Part shown: one piece after another, positions 18,955 to 28,754 of the stretch
Layout of the letters: each line of letters begins with the position of its first letter
Position numbering within the stretch: position 1 is the first letter of the stretch
From: Kofleriaceae bacterium
GTDB taxonomy: Bacteria; Myxococcota_A; Polyangia; Haliangiales; Haliangiaceae
NCBI GenBank assembly: GCA_018057825.1
Contig: JAGPCY010000015.1
Span: 129,383-193,382 of the forward strand
Length of the DNA: 64,000 bases
Reading direction: 5' to 3'
Notes under the pieces: generated by a model
The model's input: the letters and a program-made list of their open reading frames with translations, nothing else
Database searches by the model: none
Told to the model about the DNA's origin: nothing
Made by a program: the position numbers and the translations under genes

Positions 18955-19048
18955 CTCTGAGCGCGCCGCGCTGGAACCCCTCCGAGCGCGCCGCGCTGTA
19001 ATCCCTCCGAGCGCGCCGCGCTGTAGTCCCTCCGAGCGCGCCGCGCTG
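18937..19048 (+). repeat. Tandem repeat of the lysC 3' end
   Basis: Five copies of the 15-base core GAGCGCGCCGCGCTG begin at 18937, 18959, 18984, 19009 and 19034, with steps of 22, 25, 25 and 25 bases. The first copy encodes the last residues of LysC. Copies two to five lie after the stop, and most are again followed by TAA, TAG or TGA. Each core is self-complementary (GCGCGCCGCGC), so small hairpins are possible. Confidence 0.9.
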
Positions 19049-19064
19049 TGACTCTGCAACTCCG

Positions 19065-19721
19065 TCACGGCCGTGGCGCGGTCGCCGCCGGCCGGTCGGG
19101 CTCGGGATCGAGATCCGGCAACAGCTCGATCAGCTCGCGGGCCACCATGCGACAGCGGTGGCGCACGAAGTCGACCGGGTAGGTGTCCGCGAAGAACACC
19201 GCGATCGCCGCCTGGTACCAGAAGCCGAGGACGAACACGTCGGGGTCGGCCAGCTCGCGGGCGGGGCGCGGCGCCGCCTCGACGCGGCGGGCCAAGAGCG
19301 GCAGTCGCAGCTCGGTCTCGACGGTCAGGGTGGGGGCCGCGACCTGGACCTGGCCGCGCACGAGCACCACCGCGGCCCGGGCGCCGTGCATCTCGACCAG
19401 CGCCGCCAAAAAAGCCCGGATGCGATCGCGGATCCGCACCGGCCCGGCCGAGGTCACCGACAGCGCCGGCAGCGGTCCGTGGGTCCGCGCCCAGGCCCGC
19501 AGGTCGCGGACCGCCAGCTCGAGCTCGCGATCGACCTCGTCGCTGGCCACGCCGATCGCGCCCAGCTCGACCTCGAGGCGCGCGCCGCCGCCGAGCGGCA
19601 GCGTGCGGAGGCCGCCGACGCCGAGCGGTGGATCCTCGCCCCCGGCCGGGACCACCGAGACCCGCCGGGCCGCGAGCTGGCTAAGCAGAATCTCGAGCCG
19701 GTCGCGGGGAGCGTCGATCAC
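19065..19721 (-). CDS. Unknown protein, paired gene 2
   Basis: 218 residues, no signal peptide or membrane helix. Residues about 40-140 are beta-rich (RLEVELGAIGV, then AAVVLVRGQVQVAAPTL). The C-terminal third has RHRCRMVARELIELLPD and a Pro-rich end. No family recognised. GTG 19721 overlaps the stop of the upstream gene by 4 bases (GTGA), which supports the start and a two-gene unit. Confidence 0.6.
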   Translation of the reverse strand: MIDAPRDRLEILLSQLAARRVSVVPAGGEDPPLGVGGLRTLPLGGGARLEVELGAIGVASDEVDRELELAVRDLRAWARTHGPLPALSVTSAGPVRIRDRIRAFLAALVEMHGARAAVVLVRGQVQVAAPTLTVETELRLPLLARRVEAAPRPARELADPDVFVLGFWYQAAIAVFFADTYPVDFVRHRCRMVARELIELLPDLDPEPDRPAATAPRP

Positions 19722-20419
19722 GCCGCCTCGCGCGGGATCCAGGTGGTCGCGGTGAGGGTCGCCGGCTCGGGGAAGAACAGGAAGTTCACGACGCCGGGCG
19801 CGCCGGCGAACCGGGCCGGCCAGTCGCCGGCGGTGAACCCCGGCGGGGTCGCGACGAGCTCGCCGAGATCCAGGTGGGTGCGGCCGTAGCCGGGCAGGGT
19901 GGCCACGATCTTCTGGAACCGGGCCAAGAGCGGCGCCGAGTAGACCCCCGGACGCGTCGCCTCGCGGACCAGCGCGCCGTCGGGATCGACCTCGACGTCG
20001 ACCGCGATCTCCTGGACCACCGCGAAGGGCGCGCGCGGCGCCAGCGCCACCCGCAGGTAGCGCTCGGTGAGGCGCCCCGGGGCCTGCCACCACTCGGCCG
20101 GCGGCGTCGTCACGCCGTCGCGGACCGGGACGGCGCACGGCGGACGTCCGGCGCACAGCACGTAGATGAAGGCGCACGGCGTGTCGGCGTCGGGGGGACG
20201 GACGAAGGTCGCAGCCGACAGGACGTCGGCCAGCTCGTCGGCCAGCCCGGCGGCGTCCGCCAGGAGGGTGTCCGGGGCGTCGGCCGCGGCCGGGGGCTCC
20301 CATCGCCGGGACGGGTACAGCTCGGCCAGCGCGGCGTCGACCGCGAGCGCCTGGTCGCCCTTGCGATGATTGCAGCCGGATTTGCCGCGGCAGTTGGTGC
20401 AGCCCACGCCCCCAACCAT
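19718..20419 (-). CDS. Unknown protein with N-terminal CxxC cluster, paired gene 1
   Basis: 233 residues. The N-terminus carries a compact cysteine cluster (CTNCRGKSGC, then NHRKG), likely a metal site. The rest is soluble and acidic. No family recognised. It begins at ATG 20419, just before the cysteine cluster, and is divergent from the J-domain-like gene (71 bases apart), so the two pairs may share a regulatory region. It forms a unit with the overlapping downstream gene. Confidence 0.65.
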   Translation of the reverse strand: MVGGVGCTNCRGKSGCNHRKGDQALAVDAALAELYPSRRWEPPAAADAPDTLLADAAGLADELADVLSAATFVRPPDADTPCAFIYVLCAGRPPCAVPVRDGVTTPPAEWWQAPGRLTERYLRVALAPRAPFAVVQEIAVDVEVDPDGALVREATRPGVYSAPLLARFQKIVATLPGYGRTHLDLGELVATPPGFTAGDWPARFAGAPGVVNFLFFPEPATLTATTWIPREAA

Positions 20420-20489
20420 ACCCCACAAGCTCCCGAGGACTCGCGCTGCGCGTTGCCTCACCCGTCTCGGGTGCGTTATCGTCTCTCCA

Positions 20490-21218
20490 GTGGCGTTCGA
20501 TGAGAGCTCGATCGTCCGCGATCTCGAGCTGACGTTAGACCGGTTTCGCGGCGACCCGCGGGCGGCCTTGCGGCTCGCGCCGGGCGCCGACGCCGCCGCC
20601 GCGCGCGCGGCCTTCGTGGAGCTGGCCAAGCGCTACCACCCGGCCAAGTACGCCCGCCTGAGCGCCCCGGTCGTCCGACTGGCCAACGAGACCTTCCTGG
20701 CGATCCGTCGGGCCTACGACGCGGTGGCGACGAGCACCAGCGCCACGGTCCGCAGCACCCTGCCGGTCCGCGGTGACGCCACCCCGATCCCGCGCTCGAC
20801 CACCGCGGCGCGGCCAGCGCCGGTCGCGCGGGCCCCCGAGCCGGCCAAGCTCTCCCCACGCCCGTCGGCAGCGGCCCCGTCGGCAGCGGCGGCGCCGTCG
20901 TCGGCCGCCGCCCCGCCGCGGGCGCCGTCGCTCAACCCGCGCCGCGATCCGCTGCCACCGCGCGACGACCGCTTCGACCGCGCGATCGAACACCTGCGCG
21001 AGCGGCGCTGGACCGACGCCCGGCCCCTGTTGTCCGCGCTGGCCACCGAGGCGCCCAACGACGTCCGCTTCCGGGCCTACCTCCACTACCTGCGCGGCTG
21101 GGAAGCCCACGAGCTGGGCAAGGACGGCGAGGCCCGCGCCGAGTGGCGGCGGGCCCTGGCCTGCGACCCTGGCCTGGGGATGGCGCAGTGGGCCCTGCAG
21201 AAGACCGGCCTCGGTTGA
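20490..21218 (+). CDS. J-domain-like/TPR-like cochaperone candidate
   Basis: 242 residues. Residues about 5-75 follow the J-domain pattern (FVELAKRYHPAKYA, then TFLAIRRAYDAV), but HPD is replaced by HPA, which normally abolishes Hsp70 stimulation. A Pro/Ala-rich linker (about 85-160) leads to a C-terminal TPR-like region (AIEHLRERRWTDARPL, then GWEAHELGKDGEARAEW). GTG 20490 is the first start before the domain. The Hsp70 gene follows 60 bases later, so a functional pair is inferred. Confidence 0.7.
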   Translation: MAFDESSIVRDLELTLDRFRGDPRAALRLAPGADAAAARAAFVELAKRYHPAKYARLSAPVVRLANETFLAIRRAYDAVATSTSATVRSTLPVRGDATPIPRSTTAARPAPVARAPEPAKLSPRPSAAAPSAAAAPSSAAAPPRAPSLNPRRDPLPPRDDRFDRAIEHLRERRWTDARPLLSALATEAPNDVRFRAYLHYLRGWEAHELGKDGEARAEWRRALACDPGLGMAQWALQKTGLG

Positions 21219-21278
21219 CCGTGGCCCCGGCGCCCCGCGATTTTGCGCGGCCCGCGGGTTCGTGATGAGATAGCGTCG

Positions 21279-22826
21279 ATGGGCCGCATCATCGGCATCG
21301 ACCTCGGCACGACCAACTCGTGCGTCGCGGTGCTCGAGGGCGGCGAGCCCTTCGTGATCCACAACCAGGAGGGCGGGCGGACGACGCCGTCGATGGTGTC
21401 GTGGAACGCCGACGGCGACGTCGTGGTCGGCGCGGCCTCGAAGCGGCAGATGATCACCAACCCCGGCCGCACCGTGTTCGGGGTCAAGCGCCTGATGGGG
21501 CGGCGGATCGGCGACCCCGAGCTCGAGCGGATCGCGCGGACCTTGCCGTACCAGGTGGTGGCCGCCAAGAACGGCGACGCGTGGGTCTCGATCGACGGCG
21601 CCTCGCGATCGCCGCAAGAGATCTCGGCCCACGTCGTGGCCAAGATGCGGCGGGTCGCCGAGGACTACCTGGGCGACGCGGTCACCGAGGCGGTGATCAC
21701 CGTGCCGGCGTACTTCGACGACGTCCAGCGCCAGGCCACCAAGGACGCCGGCGCCATCGCCGGCCTCCAGGTCCGCGCGATCTTGAACGAGCCCACCGCG
21801 GCGGCGCTGGCCTACGGGATCCATCACCAGCACGATCAGCGCGTCGCGGTCTTCGATCTCGGCGGGGGGACCTTCGACATTTCGATCCTGACGATCGAGA
21901 ACGGCGTCTTCGAGGTCCTGGCGACCTCGGGTGACACGATGCTCGGCGGCGACGACTTCGATCGGATCATCATCGAGCTCTTGGCCGAGGAGTTCCGGGT
22001 CCAACACGGGGTCGAGCTGCGCAACGACGCGGTCGCGCTGCAGCGCCTGAAGGAGGCCGCCGAGCAGGCCAAGATCGAGCTGTCGTCGACGATGGCCACC
22101 GACATCAACCTGCCGTTCATCGCGGTCGGGCCGGGCGGGCCCCAGCACCTGACCCGCAGCCTGTCGCGCGGCGAGCTCGAGCGGGCGTGCAAGGATCTGC
22201 TGGCGCGGCTGGGGCCGCCGTGCGTCAAGGCGCTCGAGCTGGCGCGCTGCACCGCGGCCGACATCGATCAGGTGCTCCTGGTCGGCGGGATGACGCGCAT
22301 GCCGGCGGTCCAGGAGGCGGTGGTAGGCATCTTCGGGCGGCCGGCCCATAAGGGGGTCAACCCCGACGAGTCGGTGGCGGCCGGCGCCGCGGTCCACTCG
22401 GCGGTGATCGGCGGCGAGCTGCAGGAGGTCGTGCTCCTCGACGTCACGCCCCATGACCTCGGGGTCAAGGTCACCGGCGACAAGATGTCGGTCATCATCC
22501 CGGCCAACACCAGCATCCCGACCCGCGAGAAGAAGATCTTCGCGACCACTGAGGACAACCAGACCTTCGTCGCGGTCGAGGTCCACCAGGGCGGTCACGA
22601 GCAGGCCAGCAAGAACCGACGGCTGGGGCGCTTCGTCCTCGGCGATCTGCGGCCGGCGCCGCGCGGCGTCACCCGGGTCGAGGTCAGCTTCACGATGGAC
22701 GCCGACGGCATCCTCCACGTCGACGCGGTCGAGGTCGCGACCGGCAAAGCGACCTCGGTCAAGATCGAGGCCGGCAGCGGGCTGTCGGGCGACGAGATCA
22801 AGCGGCTGGCCGCCGGCATGCGCTGA
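21279..22826 (+). CDS. Lidless Hsp70 (DnaK-like)
   Basis: 515 residues against about 640 for DnaK. The nucleotide-binding domain is complete: GIDLGTTNS, the FDLGGGTFDIS phosphate loop and LVGGMTRMPAV. The substrate-binding beta domain follows (about 385-500). The protein ends at GLSGDEIKRLAAGMR, the point where the helical lid begins, so the lid and C-terminal tail are absent. This looks natural, as the stop is not followed by an out-of-frame lid. A specialised paralogue, paired with the upstream J-like protein. Confidence 0.85.
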   Translation: MGRIIGIDLGTTNSCVAVLEGGEPFVIHNQEGGRTTPSMVSWNADGDVVVGAASKRQMITNPGRTVFGVKRLMGRRIGDPELERIARTLPYQVVAAKNGDAWVSIDGASRSPQEISAHVVAKMRRVAEDYLGDAVTEAVITVPAYFDDVQRQATKDAGAIAGLQVRAILNEPTAAALAYGIHHQHDQRVAVFDLGGGTFDISILTIENGVFEVLATSGDTMLGGDDFDRIIIELLAEEFRVQHGVELRNDAVALQRLKEAAEQAKIELSSTMATDINLPFIAVGPGGPQHLTRSLSRGELERACKDLLARLGPPCVKALELARCTAADIDQVLLVGGMTRMPAVQEAVVGIFGRPAHKGVNPDESVAAGAAVHSAVIGGELQEVVLLDVTPHDLGVKVTGDKMSVIIPANTSIPTREKKIFATTEDNQTFVAVEVHQGGHEQASKNRRLGRFVLGDLRPAPRGVTRVEVSFTMDADGILHVDAVEVATGKATSVKIEAGSGLSGDEIKRLAAGMR

Positions 22827-22921
22827 CGGGTTTCGCTCGCGGGCGGCGGCCCACGTCGCTGGGCCGCGGCGCGCGCGGCGCGAAAGTTGGCCGGGCCGGC
22901 GGGCTCTGGCACCGTCGGGGC

Positions 22922-24169
<1,248 letters not shown>

Positions 24170-24176
24170 CCCCAGA

Positions 24177-24530
24177 TCGGACTCGGACTCGGACTCGGAC
24201 TCGGACTCGGACTCGGGTTCGGACTCGGACTCGGACTCGGACTCGGACTCGGACTCGGACTCGGGTTCGGAGTCGGGCTCGGGCTCGGGTTCGGGCTCGG
24301 GGTCGGGCTCGGGGTCGGAGTCGGGGTCGGGGTCGGGGTCGGGGTCGGGTTCGGGTTCGGGCCCAGGGTTCGGGTTCGGAGTCGGGTTCGGGCCCAGGGT
24401 TCGGGTTCGGACGGCGTTCGGGATCGGGATCGGGTTCGGGGATCGGGTTCGGGCTCGGACTCAAACTCGGGCCGGTTCGGGATCGGGATCGGGGTTCAAG
24501 TTAGGGCTCGGACTCAAACTCGGGCCGGCG
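24177..24530 (+). repeat. Degenerate CTCGGN hexamer array 1
   Basis: Starts 8 bases after the acyl-CoA dehydrogenase stop. The first 120 bases are nearly perfect GACTCG units. Later units drift to GGTTCG, GGGTCG and GGATCG. The segment GGACTCAAACTCGGGCCGG occurs twice near the end. No gene is supported here. Confidence 0.92.
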
Positions 24531-24743
24531 CTGAGTTGAGCCGAGAACGGGCCACGGTTGGGAGGCGGGCTCGAGCTACGTGAAAGCGACGGGGGGGCTG
24601 GCGAGCCGGCCAGGCCAACCATCCAGCTTCCCTGACCTTTCATCCAAATCACGTCGCAGAATCGATCTTATGTCAACTCACGACGTAGCCGAATCCGCAC
24701 CGATGCGCGACCCCATCCGCCAGTCCGCCCAGCGCACCCCGTT

Positions 24744-24846
<103 letters not shown>

Positions 24847-24970
24847 CGCCAGTCGTCAGGCTCAAGGAGCCCGCGCTGAAGCAGACAGCGGCTGAACCTC
24901 CACGCTCACGCACCACGCCACCAGTCAGATCGACGGCGGCGCTCCCGCGATCCGGACGTTTCGGGAGGGG

Positions 24971-25016
24971 GGCCCCAGCGAATGCTGGGGGGAGGGTTTT
25001 TTCGAAAAACCCTCCC
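24971..25016. terminator. Double hairpin, first copy
   Basis: Hairpin one is CCCCAGC-GAAT-GCTGGGG (24973-24990). Hairpin two is GGGAGGGTTTTT-TCG-AAAAACCCTCCC (24990-25016). The T and A runs make it a plausible bidirectional intrinsic terminator between convergent genes. Confidence 0.7.
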
Positions 25017-25025
25017 TCTCCACCT

Positions 25026-25073
25026 GGGGCCCCAGCGAATGCTGGGGGGAGGGTTTTTTCGAAAAACCCTCCC
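25026..25073. terminator. Double hairpin, second tandem copy
   Basis: A near-exact repeat of 24971-25016 after a 9-base spacer. It ends 7 bases before the stop of the minus-strand DUF4157 gene, so it is the first hairpin met by that transcript. Confidence 0.7.
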
Positions 25074-25079
25074 TATCAC

Positions 25080-27086
25080 TCAGCCCGCGTTCACGCTCGG
25101 CAGATCCGACTCGCCCAGGTGGGCGTGGCCCCGCGCCTCGCGCAGCCGCGGCACCATCAAGCGCATCGCGCGCTTGGCCTTGCCGTAGGCCGTGACCGTC
25201 GACGCCATCGAGTACCAGGCCGGGACGTTCTCCAGGAGCTGGGTCGCTGCCTCGACGGCCTCGTCGGCGAGCTTCAGCTCCTCGGGCGCCACGGCGCCGC
25301 CGCTGGCCGAGGCCGTCACGACCGCGGCCTTGTAGGCCTTGGCGGCCTCGAGAGCGCCGCCCAGGAGCCCGCGGTCGCGCATCGCGGCCGCGTCCCAGTG
25401 CTTCTCGTTCTTGGCCTTCTCGTCGGGCGCGTTCATGTCGTCGTCCTGGCCGTCGGGGCCCAGAGCGGCGTTGTGGTTGAACTGCGCGTTCGAGTAGTGC
25501 TCGATGGCCTCGAAGGCGTCGATCAGGTGGCCGCGCTCGGTGTCGAGGTCCGTCTTCTTGGTGACGACCTTGCCGGCGCCGAAGACGTCGGCCTCGATGG
25601 CGTTGAGCGCCGCCTTCGAGCTGAACCCGATGCCGCCGTCGGTGCGGCCCTTCGAGTCCTTGCCGATGGCCTTGCGGGCGCGGTCGAGGTCGGCCTTGTA
25701 GTCGCGCATCATCATGCGCCACGCCGGGCCGGCGACCGGATCCTCCTGGATGCCGGCGAAGTCCGGCGCGACCATCTTGACGTTGCCCTTGTAGGACTTG
25801 CCCTCGCCCGCCGCCAGCACCTCGGCCAGCGACTCCGACGCCACCTCGGACACGCGATCGAGATCGCTGCCGTCCATGTAGTAGTCGCCGTGGTAGCGGT
25901 TGCCGTCGGAGAACGGCAGACCGTCGGGCAGCGCGCAGAAGAAGTCGTGCCAGCTCTTCGACCGGGTCAGGCCCTTGATGCCGTTCTCGGCGAAAGGACC
26001 GACGGCGCCGCCGGGCACCAGGGCCGCGGTCAAGATCACCGAGGTGTCCTCGTTGTGCAGGGCCTCGACGCTGTCGAGGGACCGCGGCACGGTGTGGCCC
26101 GAGGCGAAGGTGTCGGCCAGGAAGTGGTTGGCGAAGCCCTCCTCGATGAGGGCCGTCGACATGTCGCCCTTGGCCGCCGCAGCCATCGCGCGCGCGTGGT
26201 GGCCGCGATACTCGGTCTGGTTGAGCGGATAGAAGTGGTTCGAGTTGGTCGCGGCGCCGCCGATCATCTCGGCGGTGTCCCAGGCCAGGCGCAGATCCGC
26301 CTCGTTGGTCTGGGCCCGGAGGCCGTCGGCGGTGGTGACGTAGTCGCCGCCGTAGCGGGTCGCGGCGCCGAAGCTGATGTGGCCCTCGCTGCCGAGGCCG
26401 CCCCAGGTCTTGCCGGTGTTGACGTCGACGGTCTCGCCCTTGGTCGGGTTGGCGATGTCGCTGCGGCCGTCCTGGCCGGTCCCCGGCTTGTCCGGGTGCG
26501 CGATGTCGACTTCCTTGGTCTTCGGGTTGATGCCGAGCTGGCGGACCTTGGCCAGGGCCTTCTGGCCCGCCAGGTTGCCGATGTGATAGTGGTCCGAGCC
26601 ACCCCAGCGCTGGACGCTCGAGCCCGTGCGCAGGTTGACCTCGGCCTTGCCGCCGGCCAGCACCGTGGCCGCCGCGTCGTCGGCCTCGGCCTCGTAGCCG
26701 CCCTCGCCGCCGAAGGTCTGGACCGCGCCCGAGCTGGCGCCGCCGCCCTGCTGGATCGTGTGCGCCAACTCGTGGGCGACGACGTCCTTGCCGGGGCTCG
26801 CGTCCGCGAAGGCCACGTTCTGGCCCACGGTGTACGCCTCGGCGCCCAGGGCCTGGCTGGCCTGAGCCGCGTCGCCGCCGGTGAACGCCTGCACGCCGCC
26901 AAAGTCCACGCCGAACCCAGCCTCCATCTCGGCCCGGTACGGCACCTCGGTGGCCTGGCCCGCGAACCCGGCGTGAGCCACCGCCATGTCGTCGACGCCT
27001 TCGCCACGCGCCTTGCGCTGCAAGACGCCTTCGCTGTTCGGTTGTTCCGGGCGCAGTGCGCGGCCGCCGTTCTGGTCGATCGACAT
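25080..27086 (-). CDS. DUF4157 protein with phospholipase C/S1-P1-like C-terminus
   Basis: 668 residues, no signal peptide. Residues about 30-125 form a DUF4157 domain with a metalloprotease-like HELAH (105-109) and AHTIQQGG. DUF4157 is a recurrent module of proteins linked to extracellular contractile injection systems. The C-terminal part contains GFANHFLADTFASGH (about 320), which resembles zinc-dependent phospholipase C/S1-P1 nuclease folds; further His/Asp lie around NSNHFY and GHHARAM. I infer a toxin-like effector. ATG 27086 is preferred; upstream in-frame sequence is not domain-like. Confidence 0.8.
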   Translation of the reverse strand: MSIDQNGGRALRPEQPNSEGVLQRKARGEGVDDMAVAHAGFAGQATEVPYRAEMEAGFGVDFGGVQAFTGGDAAQASQALGAEAYTVGQNVAFADASPGKDVVAHELAHTIQQGGGASSGAVQTFGGEGGYEAEADDAAATVLAGGKAEVNLRTGSSVQRWGGSDHYHIGNLAGQKALAKVRQLGINPKTKEVDIAHPDKPGTGQDGRSDIANPTKGETVDVNTGKTWGGLGSEGHISFGAATRYGGDYVTTADGLRAQTNEADLRLAWDTAEMIGGAATNSNHFYPLNQTEYRGHHARAMAAAAKGDMSTALIEEGFANHFLADTFASGHTVPRSLDSVEALHNEDTSVILTAALVPGGAVGPFAENGIKGLTRSKSWHDFFCALPDGLPFSDGNRYHGDYYMDGSDLDRVSEVASESLAEVLAAGEGKSYKGNVKMVAPDFAGIQEDPVAGPAWRMMMRDYKADLDRARKAIGKDSKGRTDGGIGFSSKAALNAIEADVFGAGKVVTKKTDLDTERGHLIDAFEAIEHYSNAQFNHNAALGPDGQDDDMNAPDEKAKNEKHWDAAAMRDRGLLGGALEAAKAYKAAVVTASASGGAVAPEELKLADEAVEAATQLLENVPAWYSMASTVTAYGKAKRAMRLMVPRLREARGHAHLGESDLPSVNAG

Positions 27087-27130
27087 TCGATGCCTCTGGT
27101 TCGAGTCTACACGGGATGTGCGCTCGACTG

Positions 27131-27136
27131 ATAATA
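27131..27136 (-). promoter_or_regulatory. -10-like element for the DUF4157 gene
   Basis: Read on the minus strand this is TATTAT, 44 bases upstream of the ATG at 27086. It is among the few AT-rich hexamers in the region. No good -35 is seen. Confidence 0.4.
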
Positions 27137-27360
27137 CGGTGACTCGCCCGCGATCCTTCCCCCTGCGGTGCGGTCGGGCCACAGGAGATCGCTGCCCGCC
27201 GGGCTGGGGGCCTGCCACGGTAGCTCCGCGGATGTCCGGCAACTTGGGTCGCCACCGGCTCGACGCGCCGCGGCAGTGTTCAAGTAGCTAGAATAACATG
27301 TCGCCGGCTTCGATCCCTCCGTGACCAGCCTCGGCATTCCCGTTGCTTAGGCTCCACACC

Positions 27361-27843
27361 ATGTCGGCCACCTCGTCCCTCCTCCGCGCTGCCGCCGCCG
27401 CCCTGCCCCCGGTCTCGACCGAGGTGGCCACGACCCTGCCGGTCCGCGCCGACCTGGCCTTCGAGGTGTTCGCGGATGCGGGCGAGACCCCGCGGTGGCT
27501 GTCGGTGGTGCAGTCGGCGCGGGTCCTGACCCGGACTCCGGAAGGCCGGCCCGCCCAGGTCGCCTTCCGCGCCAACCTCGACCGGGCGACCCTGGGCTAC
27601 GTGGTCTCCTACGAGTACCTGCCAGCCGAGGGCATCATCCGCTGGAGCACCACCGCCGAGAGCTCGATCTGCGTCGCCGGCGAAGCGCGGTTCGCGCCGC
27701 TGTCGGCGCGGGCCTGCCTGATGACCTACCGCCTGCGCCTCGATCTGCCGGTGAGCTCGGCGGTCCTCGAGACGCACTACGACGCCCACGCCGCCTCGGC
27801 GGTGGTCGGCGACTTTCGCGAGCACCTGCGCCGCCTCGGCTGA
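27361..27843 (+). CDS. SRPBCC-fold protein
   Basis: 160 residues. The pattern TLPVRADLAFEVFADAGETPRWLSVVQ, with a long C-terminal helix (AVVGDFREHLRRL), fits the START/SRPBCC lipid-binding fold (polyketide cyclase/CoxG-like). Such proteins bind hydrophobic ligands; the ligand is unknown. No signal peptide. ATG 27361 leads straight into the first helix. The 274 bases before it, between divergent genes, show only the DUF4157 promoter candidate. Confidence 0.72.
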   Translation: MSATSSLLRAAAAALPPVSTEVATTLPVRADLAFEVFADAGETPRWLSVVQSARVLTRTPEGRPAQVAFRANLDRATLGYVVSYEYLPAEGIIRWSTTAESSICVAGEARFAPLSARACLMTYRLRLDLPVSSAVLETHYDAHAASAVVGDFREHLRRLG

Positions 27844-27934
27844 GTCGCTGACGCGACGGCGCGCCGCAGGTGATCGCCCGGATCACCCCACGGCGGCGAG
27901 GCGCGAGCGGTGGCGAGTTTGATAACGTGATCGG

Positions 27935-28681
27935 GTGGAGGCCGCCGCGACCCCGACGCTCGGGCTGATCGATCTCGAGGCCGCGTTCGAGCGCGCCGTG
28001 ACCTCGGTGTGGATGGCCTACCAGCCGATCGTCCACGCCAGCAGCCGCCAGCGCTTCGGCTACGAGGCCCTGCTCCGCTGCAAGGATCCGCAGCTCCCCC
28101 ACGTCGGCGCGCTGCTCGACGCGGCCGAGCGCCTCGAGCGCACCGCCGTGCTCGGCCGCGCGGTCCGAACCTCGGTCGCCTCGACCTTCTCCTCGGCGCC
28201 GGTCGAGCGCGGCCTGGTGTTCGTGAACCTCCACGCCCGCGATCTGTTCGATCCAACCTTGTCGTCGCCGTTCTCGCCGCTCACCCGGCTGGCCCGCCGG
28301 GTCGTCCTCGAGATCACCGAGCGCACCTCCCTCGACGGCATCGACGGGCTCGCCGATCGCGTCGCCGAGCTACGCGAGCTCGGCTACGGGATCGCGGTCG
28401 ACGATCTCGGCGGCGGCTTCAACCGCATGGGCCACCTGACGCCCCTCGACACCGACTTCGTGAAGCTCGACATGTCGCTGGTGCGCGACATCGACACCCA
28501 TCCGGTCAAGCAGAGGCTCGTCGTCTCGGTGATCGGCGTGTGCCGCGACTCGGGCGTGCGCGTCATCGGCGAGGGCGTCGAGACCGCGGCCGAGGCCAAG
28601 GTGCTGGCCGAGCTCGGGTGCGACTATCTCCAGGGCTACCTGATCGCCAAGCCGGCCCCGCCGTTCGTCGATCCGCTCTAG
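27935..28681 (+). CDS. EAL-domain cyclic-di-GMP phosphodiesterase
   Basis: 248 residues, essentially a stand-alone EAL domain. The catalytic set looks complete: YEALLR (EAL), VNLHARD, EITE, VDDLGGG, KLDMSL, GEGVET and LQGYLI. It should hydrolyse c-di-GMP to pGpG in the cytoplasm. No sensory domain is attached. GTG 27935 follows a GATAAC -10-like element by about 10 bases. It follows the SRPBCC gene by 91 bases. Confidence 0.9.
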   Translation: MEAAATPTLGLIDLEAAFERAVTSVWMAYQPIVHASSRQRFGYEALLRCKDPQLPHVGALLDAAERLERTAVLGRAVRTSVASTFSSAPVERGLVFVNLHARDLFDPTLSSPFSPLTRLARRVVLEITERTSLDGIDGLADRVAELRELGYGIAVDDLGGGFNRMGHLTPLDTDFVKLDMSLVRDIDTHPVKQRLVVSVIGVCRDSGVRVIGEGVETAAEAKVLAELGCDYLQGYLIAKPAPPFVDPL

Positions 28682-28754
28682 CGACAGCGAAATCTGGACC
28701 GGTCAGACCCCCGCCGCCGCGGTGGTGTGTAACATCGCGCGCGGAGGAGACCCT

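Noticed and set aside
18937..19048. Possible CRISPR array
   Set aside because: Spacers are about 7-10 bases and similar to one another, the repeat is a gene end, and no cas gene is nearby.
24982..25188. Short frames across the double hairpin, beginning MLGGGFFRKTLP
   Set aside because: They arise from the repeated hairpin sequence itself; the same peptide appears at each copy, which fits a structural repeat, not a gene.
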